Shown piece by piece: positions 51,540 through 63,837 of a stretch of 64,000 bases of DNA; within the stretch, counting starts at the first letter, position 1, and each line of letters opens with the position of its first letter. Both the position numbers and the translations under genes were made by a program. Below the pieces are notes generated by a model. That model saw only the letters and a program-made list of their open reading frames with translations. It was not told where the DNA came from and made no database searches. Origin of the DNA: Psococerastis gibbosa. Its lineage: Eukaryota > Arthropoda > Insecta > Psocodea > Psocidae. The stretch lies in the NCBI GenBank assembly GCA_963971405.1, contig OZ020489.1:1488001-1552000 (forward strand), read 5' to 3'.

Positions 51540-52352
51540 TAAAGTATAACAAGTTTTAATCAATTAAATTAAATAAATGAATTTTGAACCAAGTCTGAGT
51601 ATTTCCGACAGCGAGGTAGAGATGGAGGATACTGCAACGTTTTTGGGCATTGACAGTGAACTTACGTGGACTGACCACGTTGATACTGTGGCCAGCAAAC
51701 TATGTTCTGGACTCTTTGTACAGAGGAACATGAAAACAATATCATTTATTCATTATTACTACTCCCTGGTGCAAAGTCATATTATAGCATACGGAATCGT
51801 CCTCTGGGAGCAAGCTCTAAATACAATCTTGAGAGAATTTTTAAGCTTCAGAAGAGGGCGATCCGATATCTCTGTGGTGGTCTGCCTAGAGTCACATCAT
51901 GTCGTCCCATTTCAAAAGTCCAACGGTACCATCTCTCTGTGTTCTGGAAGTGTGTAAAGAAGGTGTAACTTATGGTACCTTGCTTAGGCTGGGTGACACT
52001 CATGCCTATGGTACTAGGGGCAGGGATGATCTCGTGATCCCTAAGCATAGAACCATTATGGTATGAGGGTAAACCAGCCTATGCAGATGCTAGATACTTA
52101 GTACAAGGGCTGCCTAGGGACATTAGAGAGGTGGAACAAATGACAGCTTTTAGAAGTAAACTAAAGAGACACATCGTAGACCAATGCTTATATGTGGAGG
52201 ACATGATATGGAACTAGGCAGCAGTGCTCTTTTCATGATTCTGTAGGTATTGCTTTTGGCTATTTTTAAGTGTTTCATTTATTTATTTGTTTTTATTGTG
52301 TCTTAGGTTTTAGAACGCCTATTGTTTCATATTATGACTCAATACAGAGATA
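51540..52352 (+). mobile_element. CR1/Jockey-like LINE, C-terminal fragment
   Basis: Frames read FLGIDSELTWTDHVDTVASK, then after a shift NLERIFKLQKRAIRYLCGGL, then YGTLLRLGDTHAYGTR-like text. These are the conserved post-RT region. Ends in a (TATTC)n tail at 52334-52352. Several frame breaks. Confidence 0.75.
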
Positions 52353-53089
52353 TTCTATTCTATTCTAATTAAACACTGATTTATTATTTGCTTATACAAA
52401 TTAAATTAAAATAAATTATGTTTCAGGTCTTTAAATTCATATTATATTGTATGTTATAGGCTGAAATTTAGCAGTCCTGAGTTACAAATGCACAAAATGA
52501 CATCCATCGAATTAAGCTTAATGTGACACGAACATCTATCTACCTATAGTAGGCCTAGATCTGGCAAATTAGCCACACAATAAACCATTACAACAACTCG
52601 CATTAATTAATTTTAGTTTACATAAACGTCCCAGGTACATGTAGCCATAGAAGAATTACGTTAAATAAAACCCAATGTTGTGATCGGTTGGGCACAGAGT
52701 CACAATCGTGCCTTGAGACTGCACCAAAGCCTGGACTCAGCACCGGCTGTTGTGCTGCTCACGGAGACAGTGTTTAAATATGCAGCGCAGCGACACGGCT
52801 CACAACCCTCAGCCCCCTTCCCCTCCCCTCCTCGTTTTGTGGGCCACCAACTACCCGTTCCACTCCTCGCTACTACAGCTCATTAGTACAGCTTTGTCCG
52901 ATAGTAATAGTGTAGACAAAATTAAATTGGGCGTCCATTGTCCATACCCCCACGATATATGTAGTGTGTTTACTTTTCATGTAGTAGAGGAGCCGGGATT
53001 AGGTCGTCCTATATCCATCGCCTAACACGATTAAACCTATTCTGTTTAAAATTTTATCGATTGATTAACACGCCTATGATGATGATATT
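52353..53089. other. unassigned; contains one copy of a short dispersed repeat
   Basis: 52985-53040 (CCGGGATTAGGTCG, CCTAACACGATTAAACC) recurs inverted at 56928-56975. 52680-52900 is more GC-rich with a CAGCGCAGCGACACGG stretch but no supported exon. Confidence 0.4.
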
Positions 53090-55690
53090 GTAACTTGCCT
53101 AACGACGCCTTTTATAGTTTTTTAGAAATTAATAAATGTGATGGCATAGCTGTTTTTCTGAAGTCCGCACTTGCTGCTTATGTAATTAAATATCCTATTA
53201 AACAATGCAACTCAGTCCTGATATCTCTCGAATTTATAGTAGAACTAAATACTCAACAATCATTGTATATGTAGACCTCCATCTTTTAGTGCACTTGATT
53301 TTATAAAAGATTTAAATGAAAAAATTAAAGTTTTAGTAGCTCAGAGTGGTAAACACATAGCTTATTAACATTAGGAGGTGACTTAAATTTTGAAATTTTA
53401 AATTCTGATAAAAACATTTACACGGAAAAATATCTGGATATGCTGGACTGCCTAGGTATGAAGTCGGCGATAAGCTGTTATACCCTCATCAAGGATAACT
53501 CTAGATCATGCCTTGACCACTTTTTAGTTTCCGATAAGGCTGAATTCCAAGGAGCTGTTGAACAGACAGACATAACTGACCACTATGTGACTATGCTCCA
53601 TTTAACTTGGGGCAAGGCTAAAAATTGTTATTACACGTCTAATAGGAATGTGTTAACTCGCACTGACATCAAAAAAATTGAAAAATGTCTCGAGGATGAG
53701 CAATGGCAATCAGTTTTGTCAACTTCTGATGTGAATAAAGCTACAGATTCCTTTATAAGCAGTATGGTAAGTTTAATAGATTTTGCTGCTTTTGAAAAGA
53801 GAATTCTTCACAAGCGGTTAATAATAAAACCCGGGATAGCTAGTGGTATTTTAAAGGCAATTAGAAAGAGGGATAAACTATTTAAAAGAATCAAAATTAA
53901 TCCAACCGATTTCATACTCTATGGGTATATAAGAAATATAGAAAGACACTCGCGCTCTTAATAAAAGTTACGAAAAACAGTTATTACAGAGATAAGTTAT
54001 TTGCTTCAGGATATAGCTCTGCTAAAATCTGGCGAAGTGTCAACATGATTACGGACAGTGTTAAAAAAAGGTATAAATTAAAAAAATTACATCTATTGAT
54101 GGCTCATCTTAATTTATGTATAATAACGGGTGTCTTGACTGTCTCCCCATCTGCTCTGAAAACTGCTATTATCATTCCTGTACACAAGGGAGGAAACAGA
54201 TCAACTTAATAATTTCAGACCAATATCGTTAACATCCTCATTATCTAAAGTTCTAGAAAGTGCAATGAAAAAAAGATTACAAGACTCTGTTGAATCTTTC
54301 TTGATGGATGAACAGTATGGTTTTAGACAAGGGCGTAACTCCGTTGATCCCATTCTTGAATTCAAAATTGTTATATGATGCTTTGGAGAGTAATAGAAAA
54401 CCATTGAGTATATTTTTAGAATTGAGAAAGGCTTTTGATACTGTAAATCATCAAATTTTAATAGACAAATTATTTAAATTGGGTCTGAGAGGCTCTGTTT
54501 TAAAATTAATGGATCGTATGCGATGTGTTAAAATTGAAGATTTTACAAGTGGCTTAAAATGTGTGACCACGGGTGTTCCGCAAGAAACTGTGCTTGGACC
54601 ACTTTTGTTTATTTTCTACTTAAATGATATGAAAGCGCTTATCTTATGGGTAGGTTGTTCTGCTATGCCGATGACACGGCGGTTTACTTTGAGGGTCAGA
54701 CATGGGAAGTAGTTTTTAAGATGACGAATCATGATATGAATTTAACTAAGCTATGGCTGAATCACAATAAACTTTCTGTCAATACTGATAAAACTAATTA
54801 TATTGCTTACAGCTGTAACGGAAAATGTCAATTTAATGAAGTTTTAAGTATTGCGTTACATGATTAGCACTGCAATGAATCATCCTGTACCTGTGTTCCA
54901 TTTAGTTGAGTCAATAGTTGAAAATATCTTGGTGTCATAATTGATTTCAGAATGAGCTGGGAAGATCATATAAATGATACTGTGAATATAGGCTTAAAAA
55001 GTTCTATATCTATTTAGAAGACTAAGAATCATTGCAAGCAAGGGTATAATACGTATGACTTTTTATGCCTTAGCCATATCAATTGTCCAATATGCACTAG
55101 CAGCTTGGGGAGGAACGTATGATACTAGTTTGAATAGAATTAATGTAGCGCTAAATAATATCCTCAGAGTGTCCTTCAATAAACCTTACTACTTCTCGGC
55201 AGTCTCACTATACAAACTTCTCAATGTTCCGACTCTTTTCGATATCTATAAAGCAAGTATACTCAAAGCAGTAAATGATCTTAAAATAAGAGATGACCAA
55301 CATCAGTCGTTATATAACTACCCTACATGAAATCCTCAGATCAGACTTCCATTCATTACCAAAGCTCTCACCTCCCACTCACCCCAATACAAAGCAGTAA
55401 TGTTCCTTTTATGATGCTAATCAAATCAAATCCAAATATCAGCAAATATGTCATGTAATCGTTTTATTAACTATTTATCTATTTCTATTAATAAATCTTC
55501 TCCTTTTTTCAATAGCAATAGCTATCCATTTGAGGCACACATGTTATTGTTATTGAATTGAATAATTTAATCTAGTATGGTATGTTCCCTCCCCAAGCAC
55601 ATTCTGAGGAACATTTGGGGTTGGGAATTGTTCATTTGTATCTTGTTTTTTTGATATAGAATTAAATACATTTGATTTGATTTGATCGGA
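53090..55690 (+). mobile_element. CR1/Jockey-like LINE, long decayed copy
   Basis: Domains appear in order but in several frames. Endonuclease N-part (KCDGIAVFLKSALAAYV near 53140) and LTLGGDLNFEILNS (near 53375), endonuclease end SRSCLDHFLVSDK (53500), linker to 53961, RT blocks MDEQYGFRQGRNSVDP (54305), LRKAFDTVNHQ (54425), GVPQETVLGPLLFIFYLNDM (54570) and the catalytic YADDTAVYFEGQ (54662), then YALAAWGGTYDTSLNRINVA (55085). Tail (ATTTG)n at about 55664-55682. At least five frame breaks; inactive. Confidence 0.85.
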
Positions 55691-56030
55691 AATGTTATCA
55701 TGGCGATTTTTAATTAAATTAATTTAAATCCAAGTTCTTCATTAACTTCTCTCATTTCTAAAAAAACGCAAATTTAGTTTCAACTGGTAGTTCTCATCAT
55801 GTGGAATATGCCTTGTCAAGGAATAGTCTTGCCTTGCTGCTTTGAACTTTAAAAATCAGAGCAATGAAATGTGTGCAAGAGAGAAAGTACGTGTGCTGCA
55901 AAGTCCGTGTGCTGCCTGTCTTTTCCTGCTGTAACCATACCATTGGTCATGGCTTCATGGACATGGCAAAATCAAACCACATGAGAATTTTTCTCTGAAT
56001 AATCCAAATTATGGCTACATTCAGAAGCCC
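55691..56030. other. nothing recognised
   Basis: AT-rich sequence between two LINE fragments. Confidence 0.3.
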
Positions 56031-56713
56031 GTATTCTCTAACATGATGCTTTACAGGGGCTATGTAATCCTGTCCCACTGCAGCAATGGAGATAGTACTG
56101 GACTTCCCACCCCTCCATGTTGCAGTGGAAACTTCAGCAGAAATGGCATTACTAGGAGTGGAAGGGCAATTAAGAGAGACTCAGCCTCTCTGACTACGTC
56201 TGACCACTGCCTGGATATGCCAAGCGATAGAATCCATCCAAAATACTGTTTTAGGAGGGAATTCGAAACTATATTAGGGACAATGAAAGAATGCTGCGAA
56301 TCAGCAGGAATTCTCAATAGTCACACAATCAAGTGGTATACTGATGGCTCTAGGCTAGGAAGTACCAAACCAAGAACAGGCCTTGGCGTCTTTGGTCCTG
56401 GGGTTAAATATCTGGAGTCTCTTAGGGAGACAACTATATAGTCTTGCAGATTCTGCAATGAAGGTGCGGAGGACCTGCGATGCGATGCGATGCAATCACA
56501 CGAAGAAGAGCAGCATGCTCGGAAAGCTTGCAGTTACATGTAAAAGACCTACCACTTCTGAATCCCCTCAAGATCCTGGCTCTCGTGAGGGAGATAGGCC
56601 TCGAGAAAGTGATGTAGAAGTGATGTAGATACTTTGTTGTAGGGGGCACAATAGGCCAATAGGCTTAAGTGCACACAGGTAGCACCTGTACCCCAATTTA
56701 TATAAAAAAAAAA
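56031..56713 (+). mobile_element. I-like LINE, 3' fragment with internal loss
   Basis: Frames show AMEIVLDFPPLHVAVETSAE (56080-56140), the post-RT block, then TIKWYTDGSRLGSTK (56320), the start of RNase H, then directly a CRFCNEGAEDL knuckle (56445), so most of RNase H is absent. Ends in TATAAAAAAAAAAA at 56700-56713. Confidence 0.75.
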
Positions 56714-57718
56714 AAGTCCGTGTGATAGAACAACGAATGTACAGGGTGCCCCAGAGCAGTCGTACTATATGTATACAGAGTGTTGCAGGAGAACAGTGAC
56801 ATGTAAAAAAATGTATCATGACACCGAAAACAGGGGGGGGGGCTAATTAAAAATAGCCATGACAACTTTTCGATAGGTCGCTATCATAGGCGTATTTATA
56901 AATCAATAAAATCTGATATAAAATCGGTTTAATCGTGTTAGGCGGTGGGTAAGGGTCGACCTAATCCCGGCAAAATAGTATTGTTTTTCACAGCTTAAAA
57001 ATTCTTAGTAGGTACATTTCTATTGTTGTGACCATGCCGGGATGCAGTTCTCAGATGATTTGTGCAAAATGTTCACAGGTGCGGTTTTCATGAAATATTA
57101 GTGGGGTTTATTACAAAAATTATCAATTCTTCTACGTTGTTAGGTAGGTATTCTACAATAGATATAGTCACAATTTTATAAAATAAAGCGTCCGTTGCAT
57201 TGACTGAATTTATATGGTACACTACAGGCCTAATAGTTTTATAATTATAAAAAACAATTTTAATGAAGATCTCGGTGTGTGAAATTCAAATTTGGTTAGT
57301 AAATTTGTGTGTAGCTATGCATTATATATGCTGTTTTCTCCTATAAAATTATAGATTACGCACTTACGGTAGGATTAGACTACTTAGTCAATGGCGTTAG
57401 GTACTATAAAATGTTGCAATTTAAAGGAGCCGTAGTCATTGAAGAAGCAGATGTCTGTATGCGTAGGTACCGGAGCATAATTCTTGTTGCAACGTCCGTT
57501 CAATATAATAGCCTACAGCATCTTTAAAGAAGCTGCTGATTGGTGAATGATGTTAGTGTGTGACGGTGTATCAAGCTTGCTGTGCCCTGTACACCTTGGC
57601 AAGCAGAACGGACATGACTGCCTTTAGGATCTGCAACAACACAGTACATTTGTACAATAAATATAATACAGTAGGCTAGCTCAAATAGGCCAATTCACCT
57701 GCAGTATAACAACTTGTC
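56714..57718. other. no gene seen; short dispersed repeat copy
   Basis: 56928-56975 is the inverted partner of 52985-53040. G run at 56835-56842. Otherwise AT-rich and unrecognised. Confidence 0.4.
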
Positions 57719-57840
57719 GCTTTCCAATTTATACGTAGTATAAGGAATGCTTTGTGACGGTCGAAATTTTCGATTCCGAGATTTCAACGGATTTACACGT
57801 TTTAAGGTCCCAGGAACCAAAAAAAGTGGTTTTTACGAAA

Positions 57841-57875
<35 letters not shown>

Positions 57876-58550
57876 TCGTCGATTTCCATGCAAACTAGTC
57901 GGTCGATTTTGATGAAATTCGGCGTGTAGGTTCACAAAAATCATACCTCGGAATGATTTTTTTTTTTTTTGGGCTAACTCAATTTGGGGGGTTTTTATTT
58001 TCAAAAAACTTCAAAAAAACGTCTAAAAAAATTATTTCCAAAAAACGGCTCCAACGATTTCTTTTAAATTCACATATATTGTAGTTGTTGTTAATGTTGA
58101 TAAAATAAAAATGACTAAATTTTAAAGAAAAATGACTAAAAAAAAAAATTTCCTGCGACACCTTTCTATCGATGATTTCGACCTTCAGGTATGTTTTAGG
58201 TGTTAATTAAATTGAGTAACGAAACCGGACAAGTTGCTTTCCCAAAAAAGTGTTTTGTTTTGTACAAAAAAAAGTTTTTTTTGAAAAAATTATAGAAAAT
58301 TCACGCTCATATGCATTGCGTGCCCTGCCAGTATTGCTGTGTGGTAATGTGTTGGTCTGACCTATCTAGAATTTACCTCACCACCAGTGACGAGTGACGT
58401 CAGGTGGACAACCCCCCCCCCCCCCCCCGAGATATCGAAAATTTAACCATAGGAAAATTATTTACCATGAAATTACTCATTTTCTCTATCTACTAATTTT
58501 TATAAATTTATAAATTGGAAAGCATGTTCGAGTAAACTCGGACCGGTTCT
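57719..58550 (+). repeat. family A repeat, full length
   Basis: Plus orientation, GCTTTCCAATTTATACGTAG to ACTCGGACCGGTTCT. Pure (CTGT)n at 57841-57874 and C run at 58411-58427. Confidence 0.9.
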
Positions 58551-58720
58551 CTTGAGTACCTATGCACAAGGCCGTGCCCAGGGTGGTGGTTCAAGGGGTC
58601 CGGACCCCCTCCAAAATAAAAGGGTTTTACACTGGATAGAATGGACTTTCATTAATAAAATACGTTTAAAAAAATTGGATCCCCCCCCCCCCAACAAAAA
58701 CCTGGACGATGTTTATACAT
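58551..58720. repeat. C-run-bearing fragment, possibly hAT-like
   Basis: AAGGCCGTGCCCAGGGTGG, GGTCCGGACCCCCTCC and a C run at 58681-58692. Resembles left ends of CAGTGGCGT-type elements, without a matching right end. Confidence 0.35.
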
Positions 58721-58855
58721 TATGAAGCATCCGTGGGCAATGGATCCACAATCACCTAAAATACCACTAATCCGGTTACTTAGCAAATAAAATAATTATT
58801 TTCAATTAATGCGCGAAAACCTGCGAACTGTAAAAGTTTACTCCAATATACAACA

Positions 58856-58952
58856 GTACCCGTGTTGAGTTACGACACGTCTCCGATCGCATGGCGTGTA
58901 ACGACTCGCACAAGTGCAAGCACGTTACCACCTGGCCATCGAAGTCGATACT
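58856..58952 (-). repeat. SINE-like conserved 100-base repeat, copy 2
   Basis: Reverse complement of 29540-29640 with only scattered differences. Flanks do not match, so the conserved unit is about 97-100 bases. Confidence 0.55.
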
Positions 58953-59296
58953 ATATCTACAGAGTATTGTTTGGTTCTCTGGTGAAGGAAATGAGAATTT
59001 AAATAACAAAAACATATACAATAATTTGGCTTCATGATGTGACATCAATAGAGGTATGAGGCAATATCCCATATTCACTTTGTAATACTTCGTCATAATA
59101 AATAAAATAAATTAACTTCGTCAAGTATTAGGTACTAAAATATATTTAAAGTGACCAGTTTCGGCACTAGGCCATTGTCAGGCTACATACCTACATAAAC
59201 AAACAAACCTGCATAAATTGACAATTAAAAAAATGGTTAAGGGACATTTATGTTGGTAGCATTGGAAAATTGGCGGCAAGCTCCACTCTAAGCAGT
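58953..59296. other. nothing certain; retroelement-tail-like motif
   Basis: CCAGTTTCGGCACTAGGCC near 59156 resembles 3' ends of Penelope- or LINE-like elements, but nothing else supports it. Confidence 0.3.
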
Positions 59297-59683
59297 TGTA
59301 GCTAGTCGAAGGACGATGCAATTGAATAGGCAGTGTAGACTTGAATTGGTTTGTATTGCAGTGCTTCGACTCAAGTTAGAGTAATTTAACACACAGTGGT
59401 TACAATATGAGCTGTGAGACGAGAACGATACATGCTTACAATTAATATTGAATTTGATCCAGCCTGCTTCCATATAGAAAAACCAACTCTGTGTCCACAG
59501 CTAAAGGAGCTGATGAGACCCAGAGGGTAGATTAAAGATATTATTGAATAAGAGAAATAAATACGTAAAAGGAAGATTGAGGAATATTGAATTATCTGAA
59601 TGTGAACAGCGCCATCTACCGGGAAAAAGGTGAAGCTGGAAGCAGACTGGTTATTACACATGTGGGACTAAGTGGTCCCCACA
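59297..59683 (-). repeat. LTR (3' LTR)
   Basis: 387 bases, TGTAGC to CCCACA. CAGT precedes it (59293-59296) and would be one half of the 4-base target duplication. Confidence 0.95.
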
Positions 59684-59694
59684 TTACCCCCCTC

Positions 59695-62600
59695 CTAAGA
59701 CTGGAAGTCGGAGAAATGTCGTGGAACGTGGACGTGACGACCTGAGCGAGTGGTGCGAGTCGGTGGTGTCGGCACGCCGTCAGTGGCAGGAAGTGGTGAG
59801 GAGACCTTCTCCTGAGGTTTATCTTGAGCAGGATGCTGATGCGGGGGGTTGATCGTAGACTGGTGAGACGGTTCGTCTGTACTGGCATTAATGTAGGCCG
59901 GCTTGACCCTGTCCATTGACACCGTAACCGCTCGACCGCGGCTTGAAATCGTAACTGTTTTGTCGGTGCGACTTAACACAGGGAATGGTCCCGCATAAGG
60001 ACGTTCGAGGGAAGCACGGACGTGGTCTTGTCTCACGAAAACGTGCGTGGCCTTGGCAAGGTCTTGTGGGATGAATGTTTGATGAGCCCCGTGTCTCTTG
60101 ACGCGAGTGGGGCGTAGTGAGTCGAATTTCCTTCGAAGTGAGATGAGAGTGTCCGCCGGACTCTGATTTGAAGGAGGAGTTGTCAGCATCTCTCCTGGTA
60201 GTTTTAATGGTTCACCATAGACCAGATCTGCTGGAGAAGCTTGAAGATCTTTCTTAAGAGTGGCGCGCATGCCCAGTAAAACTAGCGGAAGGGCTTCCGT
60301 CCATTTGTCATTGGCATGACACATAATGGAGGCTTTGAGTGAGCGGTGCATACGCTCTACCATGCCGTTGGATGCAGGGTGGTAACTGGTAGTCCGTGCA
60401 TGGTGAAATCCGCATAATCGGGCCAGGTCAGCAAACAAATGGCTCTCAAACTGTCGGCCGCGATCTGTAGTAATTGTCTCCGGGCACCCAAACCGGCTGA
60501 TCCAGCAGGAAATGAGGGTTCTGGCGACGATTTCGGCGGTGATGTTCACCATAGGAGCGGCTTCCGGCCATCGCGTGAAACGGTCAACGAGTGTTAGCAA
60601 ATACGTGTAGCCTTCCGACGGTGGTAATGGGCCTACAATGTCGAGGTGTATGTGCTGAAACCGTCGGTCAGGCTGAGTAAAGGTTCCAATCGCAGTGAGG
60701 GTGTGTCGATGTATCTTGGACAATTGACAGTTGACACACAGACGAGCCCAGGCGCGGCAATCCTTACGGATAGAAGGCCATATGTAGCGTTGGGCAACCA
60801 GGTTAGCAGACGCTGCTATTCCTGGGTGATGTAGGCTGTGTAGGTGCTCGAAAAGTTGTCGACGTAATGGTTTGGGCACAAATGGGCGTTGTATGTCTTG
60901 ACTAGAATCGCACGTAAGGACTGAATCAGAACCCGGAATGGGAACATCAACGAGGATGAGGGACGTCTTTCTACTGGACCGAAGCTCTTTGAGTTCTCTG
61001 TCGTCTTTCTGAGCAGAAGAAAGTTGTTCAGGTGATACGGGAGTAGAGATTGCTTCGATTCTTGAGAATGCATCAGCGGCCAAGTTGTCCTGCCCAGCGA
61101 TGTATTGGATGTCCGTGGTGAATTGAGAGACGAATTCCATTTGCCGCATTTGGCGAGGTGAGCAACTTGTTTTTGGATTCTGAAAAGCGTGCGTCAACGG
61201 TTTGTGATCGGTATATACGACAAAAGCGCGCGCTTCTAGCAAGTATCGGAAATGACGAATGGCGTCATGTACCGCAAGCAATTCGCGATCGTAGGCGGAC
61301 CATGTTCGTTGGTTTTCTTTAAGTTTCTGCGAGAAGAATGCCAACGGCTGCCAATGATCGTTGATCCGTTGTTGGACTGTAGCTCCGATACTGGTGTCTG
61401 ATGCATCTGTGACTAGTGCAATCGGAGCCGTATGATCTGGATGCGCGAGTAGGGTGATGCGTGCCAGACTGTGTTTGCATGAGCTGAAAGCTTCGGTAAG
61501 CTTTGTTGTCCATGGTATCGTAGCGTTCCCTTTTACCTTGTCTCCAGATAACAACGTGTTGAGTGGTGCTTGTTCGTTGGCTGCATTTGGTAGGAACCGG
61601 CGGTAGTAGTTAATCATGCCAAGGAAACGGCGTAGATCTTTGAATGTCTTTGGAAGAGGGTATTCAGTGAGTGCCTTTACCCTGTCTGGTAGGGCTTGTG
61701 TGCCTTCTGCTGACACGAGGTAACCAAGAAAGCTGATTGACCCAACGCCGAGGGTACACTTGCTAGGATTAATGACCAGGCCATATTCTCGGAATCGTTG
61801 GAAGAGTTGACGTAGGTGTGATTCGTGCTCCTGCTTATCACTCGATGCAACCAGTACGTCGTCGATGTATGAATATGCCCACGGGAGGTCGCGTAGGATG
61901 TTATCCATGAAGCGTTGGAAGGTTTGAGCAGCATTGCGAAGACCGAATGTCATGAATGGGAATTCGAAAAGGCCGAACGGAGTATTTATTGCTGTCTTTG
62001 GAATGTCACCATTGGAAACTGGTATCTGGGTGAATGCTTTGACCAGGTCTATTTTGCTGAATACGGTTTTTCCTCGCAATTCTGCACTGAAATCTGCGAT
62101 GTGGCGGACTGGGTACGCGTCAGGAATTGTTCGAGCATTGAGCCGTCTGTAGTCCCCGCATGGGCGCCATGAATGGTCGCTTTTAGGTACTAGGTGTAAT
62201 GGTGAGGCCCATGGGCTGTCGGACGGACGACATACGCCGGTCTGGATCATGTCGTTGAACTCCTTTTTGGCGATAATAAACTTGTCCGGGGCCAACCGGC
62301 GTGGGCGAGCGGAGACGGGAGGTCCGTCTGTCGTTCTAATGTAGTGGACCGTGGAGTGTTTGACCTGGTCTGTGGGTTGTCTCGGCCGCGTGAGGTCGCT
62401 AAACTCCTCAATTATTACTTTTAGACTGGCCGGGGTACTGTGCGGTATTGTTAAGGTAGAAACGCTAGGTTGCTTGGAGGGGCTTTGACACAGGTTCGCC
62501 TTGCGATGCGTTGTCCCGTCGATCAGCTTTGAGTTCTGGAGATCCACCAGCAAATTAGAGGCTGCGAGAAAGTCTGCACCGATGATGGGTTGCGTGACAT

Positions 62601-62958
62601 CGGCAATGATGAAATTCCAACGGAAACTGCGTCGTAATCCCAGGTCCAGTTGTTGAGCTGTTGTTCCGTACGTATTGATGATTGTGCCATTGGCGGCAGT
62701 CAGCTCGAGTTGAGTACGACGGAGCGGTAGGTTGAGACGGGCACGTGGAAAAACGCAGATGTCGGACCCTGTGTCAATGAGATAACGTATCTTGGTGCAA
62801 GGGTCCGTGATAAGAAGGCGATGTGAGGTTTTAAGCAGGTGTGTAGTGGCGCAGGCAGGCCCTGCCTTTACTGGCTGCGATCGTCGTTTTTCGGAAATCT
62901 GCATGGCTGCTGGCACTTTCTGGCCTTCCTCCCATAGGTTTGGTGGTAAAAACACCAA
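59695..62958 (-). CDS. pol polyprotein of the LTR element
   Basis: About 1087 codons, ending in TAG within a few bases of the polypurine tract. Domain order: aspartic protease ([12 protein letters not shown], about residues 59-70), reverse transcriptase (catalytic YIDDV, about 370), Ty3-type RNase H ([17 protein letters not shown]), integrase with HHCC zinc domain (HSLHHPG, then CVNCQ), DDE core (DIVGP, TDRG, NGMVERM) and a C-terminal domain with GPFPVL. No chromodomain was noticed. Its 5' end overlaps the end of gag in another frame, consistent with the frameshifted expression used by many Ty3/Gypsy elements. Confidence 0.92.
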   Translation of the reverse strand: MVFLPPNLWEEGQKVPAAMQISEKRRSQPVKAGPACATTHLLKTSHRLLITDPCTKIRYLIDTGSDICVFPRARLNLPLRRTQLELTAANGTIINTYGTTAQQLDLGLRRSFRWNFIIADVTQPIIGADFLAASNLLVDLQNSKLIDGTTHRKANLCQSPSKQPSVSTLTIPHSTPASLKVIIEEFSDLTRPRQPTDQVKHSTVHYIRTTDGPPVSARPRRLAPDKFIIAKKEFNDMIQTGVCRPSDSPWASPLHLVPKSDHSWRPCGDYRRLNARTIPDAYPVRHIADFSAELRGKTVFSKIDLVKAFTQIPVSNGDIPKTAINTPFGLFEFPFMTFGLRNAAQTFQRFMDNILRDLPWAYSYIDDVLVASSDKQEHESHLRQLFQRFREYGLVINPSKCTLGVGSISFLGYLVSAEGTQALPDRVKALTEYPLPKTFKDLRRFLGMINYYRRFLPNAANEQAPLNTLLSGDKVKGNATIPWTTKLTEAFSSCKHSLARITLLAHPDHTAPIALVTDASDTSIGATVQQRINDHWQPLAFFSQKLKENQRTWSAYDRELLAVHDAIRHFRYLLEARAFVVYTDHKPLTHAFQNPKTSCSPRQMRQMEFVSQFTTDIQYIAGQDNLAADAFSRIEAISTPVSPEQLSSAQKDDRELKELRSSRKTSLILVDVPIPGSDSVLTCDSSQDIQRPFVPKPLRRQLFEHLHSLHHPGIAASANLVAQRYIWPSIRKDCRAWARLCVNCQLSKIHRHTLTAIGTFTQPDRRFQHIHLDIVGPLPPSEGYTYLLTLVDRFTRWPEAAPMVNITAEIVARTLISCWISRFGCPETITTDRGRQFESHLFADLARLCGFHHARTTSYHPASNGMVERMHRSLKASIMCHANDKWTEALPLVLLGMRATLKKDLQASPADLVYGEPLKLPGEMLTTPPSNQSPADTLISLRRKFDSLRPTRVKRHGAHQTFIPQDLAKATHVFVRQDHVRASLERPYAGPFPVLSRTDKTVTISSRGRAVTVSMDRVKPAYINASTDEPSHQSTINPPHQHPAQDKPQEKVSSPLPATDGVPTPPTRTTRSGRHVHVPRHFSDFQS

Positions 62959-63758
62959 GTTGGGTCTTGTTTAGGCGCTGGTGAACGGAACTGGCGCTGG
63001 AACCGTGGCTGTGTGGCACGTTGTCCGTATCTGTCGGCGAACTGTGCCTGTAGAGCCGCGACGTTTTCTGTTAACGTCTTCAATAGGTCCACAGGGGCCA
63101 TTGTGCACTCAAGAATCCGGTCACGTGTTGCTGAATTGATGGTGGCCATCTTGTCGGCGAGGTTCGCGACGTCATCTAGTGACAGGTGATCATGACCGAT
63201 GATTGCCAATTGTATAGCGTGCGGGAGGCGAGACGTCCAAATGGTGCGTAAAACCGAGTCTGATATGGCTTTCTCTGCGAGGGCCCGCAGTCTCCGGAGA
63301 AAAGAGCTGGGAGTTTTGTCCCCTAAGTCTTCCGACATTAGTAGCTGAATGCGACTGCTTGCTGGAAGACTCATTCGTTGGATTAATTGCGTTTTTAGCT
63401 CAGTGTATGGGTTTACTGGTACTGGGGCAGCTAACAAATCTGAGATCTCGCTGAGGGTACTTTGGTCGAGCGCTGAAAGGACGTGGTAATATTTCGTCGT
63501 TTCCATTGTGACCCCAGCAAGTGCGAACTGAGCCTCCGCTTGAGTGAACCACAGTGCCGGTGACAGGTTGGCCGACTGTGTCCAGAAGGGTGGAAGCTTG
63601 ACCGAGACTGCCATCGTACTAGCAGGGCCTGTCATCTTGGTTGTAGCCGTGGGTGTCGGTGTTGTGGCTGTAGCAGTTGTAGCTGTAGCGGTCGTAGCTG
63701 TAGCGGTTGTAGCTGTAGCGGTTGTAGCTGCAATGGTTGTGGCTGTGGTCTGCGGCAT
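62868..63758 (-). CDS. gag polyprotein of the LTR element
   Basis: About 296 codons. N-terminal Thr/Ala-rich repeats (ATTATATTATA type, residues about 5-40) come from a DNA minisatellite. The middle has capsid-like text ([40 protein letters not shown]), and the C-terminal knuckle is spaced C-x2-H-x9-C-x3-C, the unusual CHCC form of the CsRn1 group. Overlaps pol by about 91 bases. Confidence 0.88.
   Translation of the reverse strand: MPQTTATTIAATTATATTATATTATATTATATTPTPTATTKMTGPASTMAVSVKLPPFWTQSANLSPALWFTQAEAQFALAGVTMETTKYYHVLSALDQSTLSEISDLLAAPVPVNPYTELKTQLIQRMSLPASSRIQLLMSEDLGDKTPSSFLRRLRALAEKAISDSVLRTIWTSRLPHAIQLAIIGHDHLSLDDVANLADKMATINSATRDRILECTMAPVDLLKTLTENVAALQAQFADRYGQRATQPRFQRQFRSPAPKQDPTWCFYHQTYGRKARKCQQPCRFPKNDDRSQ
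63640..63745 (-). repeat. minisatellite inside gag
   Basis: Units of about 15-18 bases (GTAGCTGTAGCGGTT) in tandem, read as Thr/Ala repeats on the minus strand. Confidence 0.8.
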
Positions 63759-63837
63759 CTTGCAGGTTGTGGCTGTGCTTCTGCGGTGAATGTAGCTGCT
63801 CCGGGGTGGTTTCCACCGCCTATGGCCGGATGAGACG

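Noticed and set aside
63640-63745. CRISPR-like regular repeats
   Set aside because: Units are contiguous with no unique spacers and lie inside gag; it is a minisatellite in eukaryotic DNA.
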